Below, one piece after another: positions 31,318 to 40,838 of a DNA stretch of 64,000 bases (position 1 is the first letter of the stretch; each line of letters starts with the position of its first letter). The position numbers and the translations under genes are program-made. Under the pieces are notes generated by a model that was not told the DNA's origin, did not search any database, and worked only from the letters and a program-made list of their open reading frames with translations. Source of the stretch: JADKAV01 sp037045455 (lineage in GTDB: Bacteria; Actinomycetota; Actinomycetes; S36-B12; UBA10799); NCBI GenBank assembly GCA_037045455.1, contig JBAOIN010000007.1:1-64000 (forward strand), in the 5' to 3' direction.

Positions 31318-32617
31318 ACGCAGGACCGGCGACCAACTGGCCTTGAGAGGAGCGCAGCAACAACCCGTTGTGCAGAACGTCCTCGCCGTCGTACTCCACC
31401 GGAACCACCACGTCGTCCCATGCCGCCGTCACTGGACCAGCAGCCGGGATCGGCTGCGTAGGCTCCAGAAACTCCACCAGCGGGTAGGCGTCCTCTCCCA
31501 CGTGGACCTCCAGTCGCGGGCTGCGCACCCCGATCCAATCCGGCCGGCACACCACCCGCACTCCGCGCGCGACGACCTTCTTGGCCCGCACGCGAATGGT
31601 CAGAATGTCGTCCACCGGCACCGGCCCCACGAACCAGTGCCCGTTGGCGCGTTCGGCGGGGACCATGCCTTCCAGCCGCGCCTGCGCCAATGCCACGCAC
31701 AAGTCGGGCTCGCGCAGACGCGCGGTCCGCGAGGCAAGCCGTGGCCACGGCGTGAGCGTCGCCTCGAGATCGATCGGCACGAAGCGCTCGGCGACCGTCG
31801 CCGTGCCCAGTACCCAGCCGCGCTGCCTTTCCTCGGGCATTCCCGGCAGGTAGCCGGGCCCCAGGTAGCGCAACATCTTGCGGCGGTACATGTCCAGGAT
31901 GATCTCGTCGGCAACTTCCGGCAGTTTGCGCACCGACCGCATGATCGTGCTGACGCTGTGCGCGTGGGCCAGGGGGTCACGTGGGGCGTAGGAGATGTTC
32001 GTCCCCTCCCGGCCCATGTAGTGGTAGCCGATCCGGCGCCCGCAGCGGCTGATCCGGCCACCACCGACGTAGGCCTCAGCCACCAACTGCCCGTCCTCCA
32101 GCGGCACCTTCTCCTCGGTGAACCGCAGGCCCAGGCCTTCGAAATACGACCGGCGGAACAGCTTGTGCGGGGTCAACGTGAGGAACAACTCACGCGGGTC
32201 CACGTCGACGTCGTCGGACAGCACCGGCTCGCGCGCGGTGTACGTGTGGCCTTCGGACAACACCGCGGGCAGCACGACGTCGCTGGAGTGCTCCTGGGCG
32301 AAACCCACCAAGTCGGCCAGCATCGTCGGCTCGCACCAGTCGTCGGCGTCGGCGAAGAACAGGTACTCACCGTCGCTGGCATCGATCCCGACGTTGCGCG
32401 GCCGCCCCGGCCAGCCCGAGTTCTCCTGGTGGATGACGTGGAAGCGGGGGTCGGCTGTCGCGGCCTCGTCGCAGATCCGCCCGGAGGAGTCCGTGGAGCC
32501 GTCATCGATCAGCCACACGTCGAACGACGGGTGGGTCTGCTTGCGCAACGACGCGATCAACTCGGGCAGGTAGGGACCCTTGTTGAAGACCGGGACGATG
32601 ACGCTGACGTCGGTCAC
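31316..32617 (-). CDS. Family 2 glycosyltransferase with C-terminal extension
   Basis: The protein (about 433 residues) has an N-terminal GT-A fold: VSVIVPVFNKGPYLPELIAS, VWLIDDGSTDSSG, GRPRNVGIDASDGEYLFFAD with the metal-binding Asp pair (ADADDW), and PHKLFRRSYFEGLG. The C-terminal 150 residues (LTIRVRAKKVVARGVRVVCR onward) look like a beta-rich domain found in actinobacterial teichoic-acid-type transferases. The GTG at 32617 overlaps the accE stop (GTGA), so it is preferred over ATG 32644. It is an insertion relative to mycobacteria, where maf and accE are adjacent. Confidence 0.88.
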   Translation of the reverse strand: MTDVSVIVPVFNKGPYLPELIASLRKQTHPSFDVWLIDDGSTDSSGRICDEAATADPRFHVIHQENSGWPGRPRNVGIDASDGEYLFFADADDWCEPTMLADLVGFAQEHSSDVVLPAVLSEGHTYTAREPVLSDDVDVDPRELFLTLTPHKLFRRSYFEGLGLRFTEEKVPLEDGQLVAEAYVGGGRISRCGRRIGYHYMGREGTNISYAPRDPLAHAHSVSTIMRSVRKLPEVADEIILDMYRRKMLRYLGPGYLPGMPEERQRGWVLGTATVAERFVPIDLEATLTPWPRLASRTARLREPDLCVALAQARLEGMVPAERANGHWFVGPVPVDDILTIRVRAKKVVARGVRVVCRPDWIGVRSPRLEVHVGEDAYPLVEFLEPTQPIPAAGPVTAAWDDVVVPVEYDGEDVLHNGLLLRSSQGQLVAGPA

Positions 32618-32810
32618 GACTGCGGCAGCCCCGTACGAATCCATGCGCCAGGTCCCGGGCGCGGCGTCCAGCGCATCGCCGGGCGGGCCCAGTTCGATAC
32701 TGGCTGCTCGGGCGACCCGGCCGGTGCCGCGGCGGCTGCAGCGGACAGCAGCGACACGACCACCGCCAGCTCCTCGTCGCTGGGGTTGCCGTGCACCACC
32801 TCGAACGTGC

Positions 32811-32814
<4 letters not shown>
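32614..32814 (-). CDS. accE5: Acyl-CoA carboxylase epsilon subunit
   Basis: The 66-residue protein starts MSTFEVVHGNPSDEELAVVV and ends with WARPAMRWTPRPGPGAW, the two conserved blocks of the actinobacterial epsilon subunit (the GNP-x-x-EE-A helix and the RPGPGAW tail). The epsilon subunit binds and activates the alpha-beta carboxylase complex. It overlaps the stop of accD5 and the start of the glycosyltransferase by 4 nt each. Confidence 0.9.
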
Positions 32815-34407
<1,593 letters not shown>

Positions 34408-34413
34408 GATTTG

Positions 34414-34420
34414 TACGGTA
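34414..34420. promoter_or_regulatory. Overlapping divergent leaderless -10 elements of accD5 and birA
   Basis: The 7-mer TACGGTA serves both strands. Read forward, TACGGT (34414-34419) lies 6 nt before the birA GTG at 34426. Read in reverse, TACCGT (34420-34415) lies 7 nt before the accD5 ATG at 34407. The two start codons are only 18 nt apart, so the promoters must compete. Confidence 0.65.
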
Positions 34421-34425
34421 GCAAC

Positions 34426-35187
34426 GTGACTGATCACGGATATGCAGCGGTGAGCCGCGCCTGCGAGGCGCTGGGATGGCCGGAGTTGCGGGTAGTCGAA
34501 CGCACCGGCTCCACGAATGACGATTTGATCGGCGGCGGCAGCCATGGGCAGGTGCTCCTCGCGTTGGAGCAGACCGCAGGCCGTGGCCGGCTGGATCGCA
34601 CATGGGTCAGCGCCCCCGGGGACGGCCTGACGTTCTCAGTGCGCTTAGAGGTGCCGGCAACCGTGCGTGCCTGGGGCTGGATCCCGCTGCTGGCGGGCGT
34701 CGCCGTGGCCGACGCGGTGAGGGCTACGGGGGCCCAGAGCGTCGGGGTGAAATGGCCCAACGACGTGGTGGCCGGCGACGGCAAGCTGGCAGGAATCCTC
34801 AGCATTCGTGACGGTTCAGCGGCCGTTGTCGGCATCGGCATCAATCTGGCGTTCGCCGGTGATCTCCCGGACCCGCAGGCGGTCAGCGTGGAACAGGCCG
34901 GTGGCGTGGTGGACGCGGACTTCCCTGCTGGCGGCCGTTGTGGCGAATCTGGGCTGCGTGGTGGCAGCGGTTCGTCGACGCCGGCGGCGATGCCCAACGC
35001 AGCGGCTTGCAGGAGGCCTATGCCGAGCCAATGCGTGTCCGTCGGTGTGGACGTCACGGTCGCGGCGCCCGATCGCACCTGGAGCGGCTTCGCCGAGGGG
35101 ATCGACCACGACGGGCGGTTGCTCGTGCGTGACGGCGAGGTGCGGGCGGTTTCGGCCGGGGATGTCACGCTGCGCCGCAGCCGTTAG
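34426..35187 (+). CDS. birA: Biotin-[acetyl-CoA-carboxylase] ligase (three frameshifts)
   Basis: The protein of about 253 residues attaches biotin to the BCCP domain of accA3. It shows VVERTGSTNDDLIGGG, LLALEQTAGRGRLDRTWVSA (the GRGR-type biotinyl-AMP loop), GLTFSVRLEV, VGVKWPNDVVAGDGKLAGIL and GIGINLAF. It continues across three one-base switches (near 34918, 34962 and 35025) as TSLLAAVVANLG, WWQRFVDAGGDAQRSGLQEA and CVSVGVDVTVAAPDRTWSGF with a C-terminal SH3-like domain. No N-terminal DNA-binding domain is present, so it is the non-repressor type. It is divergent from accD5, its functional partner. Confidence 0.88.
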   Translation: MTDHGYAAVSRACEALGWPELRVVERTGSTNDDLIGGGSHGQVLLALEQTAGRGRLDRTWVSAPGDGLTFSVRLEVPATVRAWGWIPLLAGVAVADAVRATGAQSVGVKWPNDVVAGDGKLAGILSIRDGSAAVVGIGINLAFAGDLPDPQAVSVEQAGGVVDADFPAGGRCGESGLRGGSGSSTPAAMPNAAACRRPMPSQCVSVGVDVTVAAPDRTWSGFAEGIDHDGRLLVRDGEVRAVSAGDVTLRRSR

Positions 35188-35282
35188 TCCGTGCCGCGGT
35201 TGCTCTAACAACTGCGCCTTGCACTAACCGGAGCACTTTCCGGTGTCCCCGGCCTCTGCAACGACGGATTCCGTTGCGCCTA

Positions 35283-35298
35283 TGTGACCTGGATCACG
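35283..35298 (+). promoter_or_regulatory. Candidate CRP/GlxR-type cAMP-receptor binding site
   Basis: TGTGACCTGGATCACG fits the TGTGA-N6-TCACA operator of CRP-family regulators at 9 of 10 fixed positions. It is centred about 50 nt before the PH-domain gene, whose downstream partner is a class III adenylate cyclase, so cAMP feedback control is suggested. Confidence 0.5.
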
Positions 35299-35341
35299 TC
35301 AGGGGCTGCCGAACCGCGCCAGATCATGGCACGATCGGAGC

Positions 35342-35897
35342 ATGGCGTACCCCAAGAAGCTGCTCGGCGACGACGAGGAAGTGCAGTTCGAACTGCGCCC
35401 GGCCTGGAAGACGCTGGTCTTCCCGATCTTCTGGCTGATCGTCATCATCGGACTGTTCTTCTTCCTGCTCGGCCGGGTGACCTCCTGGTTCGAAGGCACG
35501 ACCGGCACCATCCTGACCTGGGTTCTGGTGGTCGCCGCGCTGCTGGCGTTGGTCATCCTGGTGGTGCGACCGCTGTTGTTCTGGTGGACGACCCAGTACG
35601 TCTTCACCAACCGCCGCATCATCATCCGCACGGGCATCGTGGCGCGCAAAGGTCGCGACATGCCGCTGTCGAAGGTGAACGACGTTTCCTTCGATCACAC
35701 GGTCATGGAGCGGATTGTTCAATTGCGGCACCCTCATGGTCGAAAGCGCCGCGGAGAACGGCCAGTTGATGATCAAGAACATCCAAAGTGTGGAACACGT
35801 CCAGCGTGAGGTGTACCGGTTGCACGACGAGGACGACGCCTTCCGGCGGGCCCGCAGCAAAGGCGTGGACTCCAGCCCGCCGACTTCCGAATCGTGA
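35342..35897 (+). CDS. PH-domain (bPH2-type) membrane protein (frameshifted)
   Basis: Two frames encode about 184 residues: MAYPKKLLGDDEEVQFELRP, two adjacent membrane helices (TLVFPIFWLIVIIGLFFFLL and LTWVLVVAALLALVILVV), then a bacterial PH-like domain, TQYVFTNRRIIIRTGIVARK, MPLSKVNDVSF and, one base on near 35712, FNCGTLMVESAAENGQLMIK and HVQREVYRLHDED. It matches the Rv3278c type that sits beside birA and GtrA in mycobacteria. Function is unknown; the fold suggests protein or lipid binding at the membrane. The next gene overlaps its stop. Confidence 0.85.
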
Positions 35898-36916
35898 CGC
35901 AGGAGAACCTCCCCGCGGAGCTCAGCGCGAAGATCACGGAGATCCAGCAGCGGATCATCGGCGGTCGGTTCGAGTACACCCGCGAGCAGGTCGCTACCGA
36001 TGCCGGCGTGCCGCTGGAAGCCGCCCGCGTGCTCTGGCGCTCGATGGGGTACGCCGACGTCGGGGAGGCCGTCGCCTTCACCGACGAGGACGTCGCCGCG
36101 CTGCGCCGCATGCTGGACCTGGTCAAGATCGGGGAGTTCGACCCCGACACCGCCAACGACCTCACCCGGGCGCTGGGACAGAGCACGGCTCGGCTCGCGG
36201 ACTGGCAATTGAACGCCTTCGCCGGACATCTCGAGCGGCGGGGTGCCATTGAACCGGTGGACGGTCTGGCCGAGTCGACGCTGGACGTCTTTGCCGACGA
36301 ACTGGACAGATTGCTGCCCGATATGGAGGCGCTGCTGGTCTATGTGTGGCGCCGCGCACTGGCCACGGCAGTGGCTCGCGCCGCGGCGACCGGTAGTGGC
36401 TCGACGGACGGCGAGGCCGGGTTGCTCACCGTGGGCTTCGCGGACATGGTCGGGTACACCCGGCTGTCCCGGCGGCTCCCCGAGAACGAGCTCGCCCGCC
36501 TGGTGCAGCGCTTCGAGGCGGTCAGCGCGGACATCGTGGCGGCAGGTGGCGGGCGGCTGGTGAAAACCGTGGGGGACGAGGTGTTGTTTGTGACCTCCAC
36601 GACCGAAGACGCCGCCGAGATCGCCATCCGGCTGCACGAGACCCATGCCGAGGACGACAGCGTGCCGGAGGTCCGAGTGGGTCTTGCCGCCGGACAGGTG
36701 CTGTCCCGCATGGGGGACGTGTTCGGCACGACCGTGAACCTCGCGAGCCGCCTGACAGCGATGGCGAAACCCGGCGGCACTCTGGTCGACCCGCAGACGC
36801 GGGCGCATCTGGCCGACGACTCCCGATTCGTGCTGCGTGGCCAGCGCGGTCGGCCGGTGCGCGGGTTCGGGGTGCTGCGGCCGTATGTGCTCAGCCGAGG
36901 TGTGGCTGCCCCCTGA
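35894..36916 (+). CDS. Class III adenylate cyclase
   Basis: The 340-residue protein has an N-terminal all-helical regulatory domain (about 1-165, similar in layout to the pH-sensing domain of mycobacterial Rv1264) and a C-terminal cyclase domain. Visible active-site residues are D184 (GFADMVGYT) and D228 (VGDEVLF) for metal, K224 and D275 (GDVFGTT) for adenine selection, and N282 and R286 (VNLASRL) for the transition state, so it should make cAMP. GTG at 35894 overlaps the PH-domain gene stop. A CRP-like site lies upstream of the pair. Confidence 0.93.
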   Translation: MTQENLPAELSAKITEIQQRIIGGRFEYTREQVATDAGVPLEAARVLWRSMGYADVGEAVAFTDEDVAALRRMLDLVKIGEFDPDTANDLTRALGQSTARLADWQLNAFAGHLERRGAIEPVDGLAESTLDVFADELDRLLPDMEALLVYVWRRALATAVARAAATGSGSTDGEAGLLTVGFADMVGYTRLSRRLPENELARLVQRFEAVSADIVAAGGGRLVKTVGDEVLFVTSTTEDAAEIAIRLHETHAEDDSVPEVRVGLAAGQVLSRMGDVFGTTVNLASRLTAMAKPGGTLVDPQTRAHLADDSRFVLRGQRGRPVRGFGVLRPYVLSRGVAAP

Positions 36917-36927
36917 CCGGGCTCCCC

Positions 36928-36933
36928 TACGCT
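36928..36933 (+). promoter_or_regulatory. Leaderless-type -10 element of the second carboxyltransferase
   Basis: TACGCT lies 6 nt before the GTG at 36940. Confidence 0.6.
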
Positions 36934-36939
36934 ACGGAT

Positions 36940-38463
36940 GTGGACACCCATGATCTGACGTCGCTGTCCGAAACGGCCAAAGCGGGGGGCGCGAGCAAGT
37001 ATCACGAGGCCAACGCCCGCCGGGGCAAGATGTTCGCCCGCGACCGGATCGATCGGCTGGTAGACGCGGGAAGTTTCGTCGAGGACGGCTTGTACGCCAA
37101 TGTGAAGGCCGAGGCGCTGCCTGCTGATGGTGTGGTGACGGGGACCGCGACGATTGAGGGCCGGACGGTATGCCTGATGGCCAACGACTCGACGGTGAAG
37201 GCGGGCTCCTGGGGCGCACGCACGGTCGAGAAGATCATCCGGATCATCGAAGTGGCTTACAAGCTTGGCGTTCCCATGGTCTACCTGGTGGACTCCGCCG
37301 GCGCCCGGATCACCGACCAGGTCGACCTGTTCCCCGGCCGGCGCGGTGCGGGCAAGATCTTCCACACCCAGGTCCGTGCCAGCGGCGCGATCCCGCAGGT
37401 CTGTGCGCTGTTCGGACCCTCGGCTGCGGGTGGTGCCTATATCCCGGCATTCTGCGACATCGTGATCATGGTCGAGGGCAACGCCAGCATGTACCTCGCC
37501 AGCGACCGCATGGTGCAGATGGTGACCGGCGAGAAGACGACGCTGGAGGAGATGGGCGGTGCGCGCGTGCACTGCGCGGAGTCCGGCGTCGGGCACATGC
37601 TGGTGCGCAGCGAGGCGGACGCGCTGCTCGGCGTCAAGCGCTACCTGTCTTACCTTCCGGAGAACTGGCGGCAGGACCCCCCCGCGGCCGAGCCTGTAGC
37701 TCCGACCAGCGTCGACCTGCGGGCGCTGGTGCCGGAGTCCGAGCGGCAAGCCTTCGACATGTATCGCTACATCCGCGGACTCGTGGATGCGGATTCGTTC
37801 TTCGAGATCCACGCGTTGTGGGCGACCGAACTCATCGTGGGTTTCGCGCGGATGGACGGCGAGGTGGTCGGCCTGGTGGCCAACAACTCGATGTCCAAAG
37901 GCGGGGCGCTGTTCGTGGATTCCGCCGACAAGGCCTCGCGCTTCGTGCAGTTGTGCGACGCGTTCAACGTGCCGCTGATCTTCCTGTCCGACGTGCCCGG
38001 CTTCATGGTGGGCACGCAGGTCGAGAAGCAGGGGATCATCCGCCACGGCGCCAAGATGATCACAGCAATCAGCGAGGCCACTGTGCCGAAGTTCTGTGTG
38101 GTCGTGCGCAAGGCCTACGGTGCCGGTCTATACGCGATGGCGGGGCCGGGGTTCGACCCCGACGCCACGATCGCCCTGCCTACGGCCAAGATCGCGGTCA
38201 TGGGCGCAGAGGCCGCCGTGAACGCGGTTTATGCGAACAAGATCGCGGCACTGGAGACCGAGAACGAGCGGACCAAATTCATCCTGGCCAAGCGCGAGGA
38301 GTACGAGCAGGACATCGACGTCATGCGGCTTGCCTCGGAGCTGGTCGTGGACGCGGTCGTGGAGCCGGAGGACCTGCGCGGCGAGTTGATCATCCGCATC
38401 GCTCGGGCACGCACGAAGGACCGCGCGTTCTCCGACCGCCGGCACGGGGTGACCCCGGTTTGA
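36940..38463 (+). CDS. Acyl-CoA carboxylase beta subunit (carboxyltransferase), second paralogue
   Basis: The 507-residue protein has both crotonase-fold halves of a carboxyltransferase: KMFARDRIDRLVDAGSFVED, VYLVDSAGARITDQVDLFPG, GPSAAGGAYIPAFCDIVIMV, then IFLSDVPGFMVGTQVEKQGI, RKAYGAGLYAMAGPGFDPDA and VMGAEAAVNAVYANKI. The DQVDLFPGRRGAGKIF segment and GFDPDATIALPTA differ from accD5 and point to another acyl-CoA, such as methylcrotonyl- or long-chain type. It is intact, unlike accD5. A small downstream gene overlaps its end. Confidence 0.93.
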   Translation: MDTHDLTSLSETAKAGGASKYHEANARRGKMFARDRIDRLVDAGSFVEDGLYANVKAEALPADGVVTGTATIEGRTVCLMANDSTVKAGSWGARTVEKIIRIIEVAYKLGVPMVYLVDSAGARITDQVDLFPGRRGAGKIFHTQVRASGAIPQVCALFGPSAAGGAYIPAFCDIVIMVEGNASMYLASDRMVQMVTGEKTTLEEMGGARVHCAESGVGHMLVRSEADALLGVKRYLSYLPENWRQDPPAAEPVAPTSVDLRALVPESERQAFDMYRYIRGLVDADSFFEIHALWATELIVGFARMDGEVVGLVANNSMSKGGALFVDSADKASRFVQLCDAFNVPLIFLSDVPGFMVGTQVEKQGIIRHGAKMITAISEATVPKFCVVVRKAYGAGLYAMAGPGFDPDATIALPTAKIAVMGAEAAVNAVYANKIAALETENERTKFILAKREEYEQDIDVMRLASELVVDAVVEPEDLRGELIIRIARARTKDRAFSDRRHGVTPV

Positions 38464-38933
38464 TCCGGCCGTGGCCCGACCTGGCCGGACTGGACCGACT
38501 GTGGGGACCAACCGATCCCTTGGGTGCGGAACTCCGGCTGCAGTTCCCGGACCGCTGGACCCGGTACTACACGTTGCCCGATGGCGAACGCATCGCCCGC
38601 ACCGATGAGCAGCGGGCCGAGCAGATGTACCGGTACCTGGCAGTCCAGAACGCTTTGGGCACGCCCGCGTTGGTGACGACTTGTGAGTCCGGTCTGGTGC
38701 CGGCTGCCCATTGGCGGGATGCGGGCGGGTTCACCGTCTACGCCAGCGCCGTGGACTCCGCCGAGGACCTGGTGCCGCTGTTGCGAATGGTCGCCGACGA
38801 CCAGGCTTACGAGGTCATCGTGGCGCCTACGGATCTGAGCTGGCTGGTGCACCCGTACGACGGTGGGATCGACGTCATCGGACCGGAGTTGGACTTCGCG
38901 GACTGGCGCTCACCGCGTGCTGACGGTTTGTGA
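38460..38933 (+). CDS. Hypothetical protein
   Basis: The protein has about 157 residues and starts at a TTG overlapping the carboxyltransferase stop (TTGA). It reads IRPWPDLAGLDRLWGPTDPL, LQFPDRWTRYYTLPDGERIA, RAEQMYRYLAVQNALGTPAL and ends with a Trp-rich PYDGGIDVIGPELDFADW. There is no signal or membrane segment. The overall pattern is loosely like DUF3885 proteins, but I am not confident. Tight coupling suggests coexpression with the carboxyltransferase. Confidence 0.65.
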   Translation: MIRPWPDLAGLDRLWGPTDPLGAELRLQFPDRWTRYYTLPDGERIARTDEQRAEQMYRYLAVQNALGTPALVTTCESGLVPAAHWRDAGGFTVYASAVDSAEDLVPLLRMVADDQAYEVIVAPTDLSWLVHPYDGGIDVIGPELDFADWRSPRADGL

Positions 38934-38990
38934 CGCAGCGGTTAGACCGGGACATAGGTGTGGCAGCGGCGTGCCTGGGAGGTGAAGCCG

Positions 38991-39082
38991 CAATCGGTTA
39001 GCACTCAGGGCATCGGTGAGCACGCCGGGCGCCTAAACGCCGTCCGCTGGGCTAACGGATGCCCGGAATGCTCACGGATCGG
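38991..39082. repeat. Dispersed palindromic repeat, family A (copy 5)
   Basis: The left arm (38991-39023) contains ATCGGTTAGC and ATCGGTGAGC with a 19-nt period. The right arm (39051-39082) is GCTAACGGATGCCCGGAATG followed by CTCACGGATCGG. It lies between convergent genes. Confidence 0.77.
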
Positions 39083-39115
39083 TCGTGTTGAGATCCGGGC
39101 CACCAACGCAGCGCG

Positions 39116-39607
39116 TCAGACGATGGCCTCGTCGGCCAGCACCTGGTCCGGAACCTCGGGGAAGACCCACTTGCGGTAACTCCAGAACCGGAACAGAGTG
39201 CCCAAGCCGAGGCCGATGATGTTGGCGCTGATGTTGTCAGCCAGCGGGCTGGTCAGCCCGAGCGCATAGTGACTGAACCACAGGCAGCCCAGCGTGATCA
39301 GCAGGGCAATGCCATTCAGGACGAAGAAGAGCACGTACTCCCGCAGGTAGCTCGTGCGGCCTCGGTCGGAGAACGTCCAAATCCGGTTGCCGATGTAAGC
39401 CACGGTCGTCGCGACAATCACCGAAATCACCTTGGCGGTCAGCGGCTTGTCGTACAGCGGGCCCTCGCCTCCTGCGAAGCGCAGCAGGTTGAAGAGTCCT
39501 ACGTCCACCACGAGCGCGATGAGCCCGACGGCGCCGAACTTGGCAATTTGGTGCAACAGATCCTCGAAGCGCAGCCATAGAGACTTCACAGCAACGGGGA
39601 GGCTCAC
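39116..39607 (-). CDS. GtrA-family membrane protein
   Basis: The protein (about 163 residues) has four membrane helices in the GtrA pattern: FGAVGLIALVVDVGLFNLLR, AKVISVIVATTVAYIGNRIW with the GNRIWTF motif, YVLFFVLNGIALLITLGCLW, and ANIIGLGLGTLFRFWSYRKW with the closing FWSYRKWVF. GtrA proteins are thought to flip or carry undecaprenyl-linked sugars. Rv3277 holds the same position beside purK in mycobacteria. GTG 39607 is chosen because TACCCT lies 6 nt upstream. Confidence 0.92.
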   Translation of the reverse strand: MSLPVAVKSLWLRFEDLLHQIAKFGAVGLIALVVDVGLFNLLRFAGGEGPLYDKPLTAKVISVIVATTVAYIGNRIWTFSDRGRTSYLREYVLFFVLNGIALLITLGCLWFSHYALGLTSPLADNISANIIGLGLGTLFRFWSYRKWVFPEVPDQVLADEAIV

Positions 39608-39613
39608 CACTCC

Positions 39614-39619
39614 AGGGTA
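39614..39619 (-). promoter_or_regulatory. Leaderless-type -10 element of the GtrA gene
   Basis: Minus-strand TACCCT lies 6 nt before the GTG at 39607. Confidence 0.6.
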
Positions 39620-39683
39620 CCCGCGAGACCGCCCAACTACTCTGGTCACGACACGTGATTTCGCTCACCGAAAGGGCGCCGCG

Positions 39684-40838
39684 ATGGATTCCAGACTCAC
39701 CCCCGAGCATGAGGCGCTGCGCAAGACCGTTGCGTCGTTCGCCCAGGACGTGGTGGCCCCGGTTATTGGCGACTACTACATGCGTGGCGAGTTCCCCTAC
39801 CCCCTGGTGGCGCAGATGGCGCAGATGGGCCTGTTCGGCCTTCCCTTCCCCGAGGAGTACGGCGGTATGGGCGGGGACTACACCGCGTTATGTGTGGCGA
39901 TCGAGGAACTGGCGCGGGTCGACTCGTCGTTGGCCATCACGTTGGAGGCCGGGGTCAGCCTGGGCGCGATGCCGATCTACCGGTTCGGCTCCGACGAACT
40001 CAAAGCCGAGTGGCTGCCGAAGCTCACCTCGGGTCAGATGCTCGGGGCGTTCGGTCTGACTGAGCCGGGCGCCGGATCCGACGCGGGCGGCACCCAGACC
40101 ACCGCAGTGCTGGACGGTGACCAGTGGGTGATCAACGGCACCAAGGCGTTCATCACCAACTCCGGCACCGACATCACCGGCTTGATCACGGTGACGGCGG
40201 TGACCGGGGAGCACAACGGCCGCAAGGAGATCTCCAGCATCCTCGTGCCGTCCGGCACGCCGGGGCTCACCGTCGCGGCGCCGTACAAGAAGGTCGGCTG
40301 GGACGCTTCCGACACTCACGAGGTCAACCTCGTCGACGTGCGGGTCCCTGCGTCCAACCTCGTGGGCGAGCGCGGCCGCGGCTACGCGCAGTTCCTGAGC
40401 ATCCTGGACGAGGGCCGGATCGCGATCGCCGCGCTGGCGACTGGGCTGTCGCAGGGGTGCGTGGACGAGTCGGTCAAATACGCCCACGAGCGTGAGGCAT
40501 TCGGCCGCCCGATCGGGGCGAACCAGGGTTTGCAGTTCCAGATCTCCGACATGGCCGTTCGTGCGCACATGTCGCGGCTGGTCTGGCGGGACGCCGCCGG
40601 ACGGATGGAACGCGGCGAGCCGTTCAAGCAGCAGGCTGCGATCGCGAAGCTCTACACGTCGGAGGCCGCGATGGATAACGCGCGCGCCGCGACGCAGGTG
40701 CACGGCGGCTACGGCTTCATGCTCGAGTACCCGGTCGGCCGGTTCTACCGCGACGCCAAGATCCTGGAGATCGGGGAAGGCACCAGCGAGGTGCAGCGCA
40801 TGCTCATCGCCCGTGACCTCGGGCTGCCGGATGCGTGA
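39684..40838 (+). CDS. Acyl-CoA dehydrogenase
   Basis: The 384-residue FAD enzyme performs alpha,beta-dehydrogenation of acyl-CoA. It shows LPFPEEYGGMGGDY, AFGLTEPGAGSDAGG (FAD binding), WVINGTKAFITNSG, and the C-terminal QVHGGYGFMLEYPVGRFYRD and KILEIGEGTSEVQRMLIAR, where the Glu of GEGTSE is the likely catalytic base. GAAAGGG precedes the ATG at 39684. The 3' end overlaps purK by 8 nt. The position next to purK resembles mycobacterial fadE25. The substrate is probably a short or branched acyl-CoA. Confidence 0.94.
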   Translation: MDSRLTPEHEALRKTVASFAQDVVAPVIGDYYMRGEFPYPLVAQMAQMGLFGLPFPEEYGGMGGDYTALCVAIEELARVDSSLAITLEAGVSLGAMPIYRFGSDELKAEWLPKLTSGQMLGAFGLTEPGAGSDAGGTQTTAVLDGDQWVINGTKAFITNSGTDITGLITVTAVTGEHNGRKEISSILVPSGTPGLTVAAPYKKVGWDASDTHEVNLVDVRVPASNLVGERGRGYAQFLSILDEGRIAIAALATGLSQGCVDESVKYAHEREAFGRPIGANQGLQFQISDMAVRAHMSRLVWRDAAGRMERGEPFKQQAAIAKLYTSEAAMDNARAATQVHGGYGFMLEYPVGRFYRDAKILEIGEGTSEVQRMLIARDLGLPDA

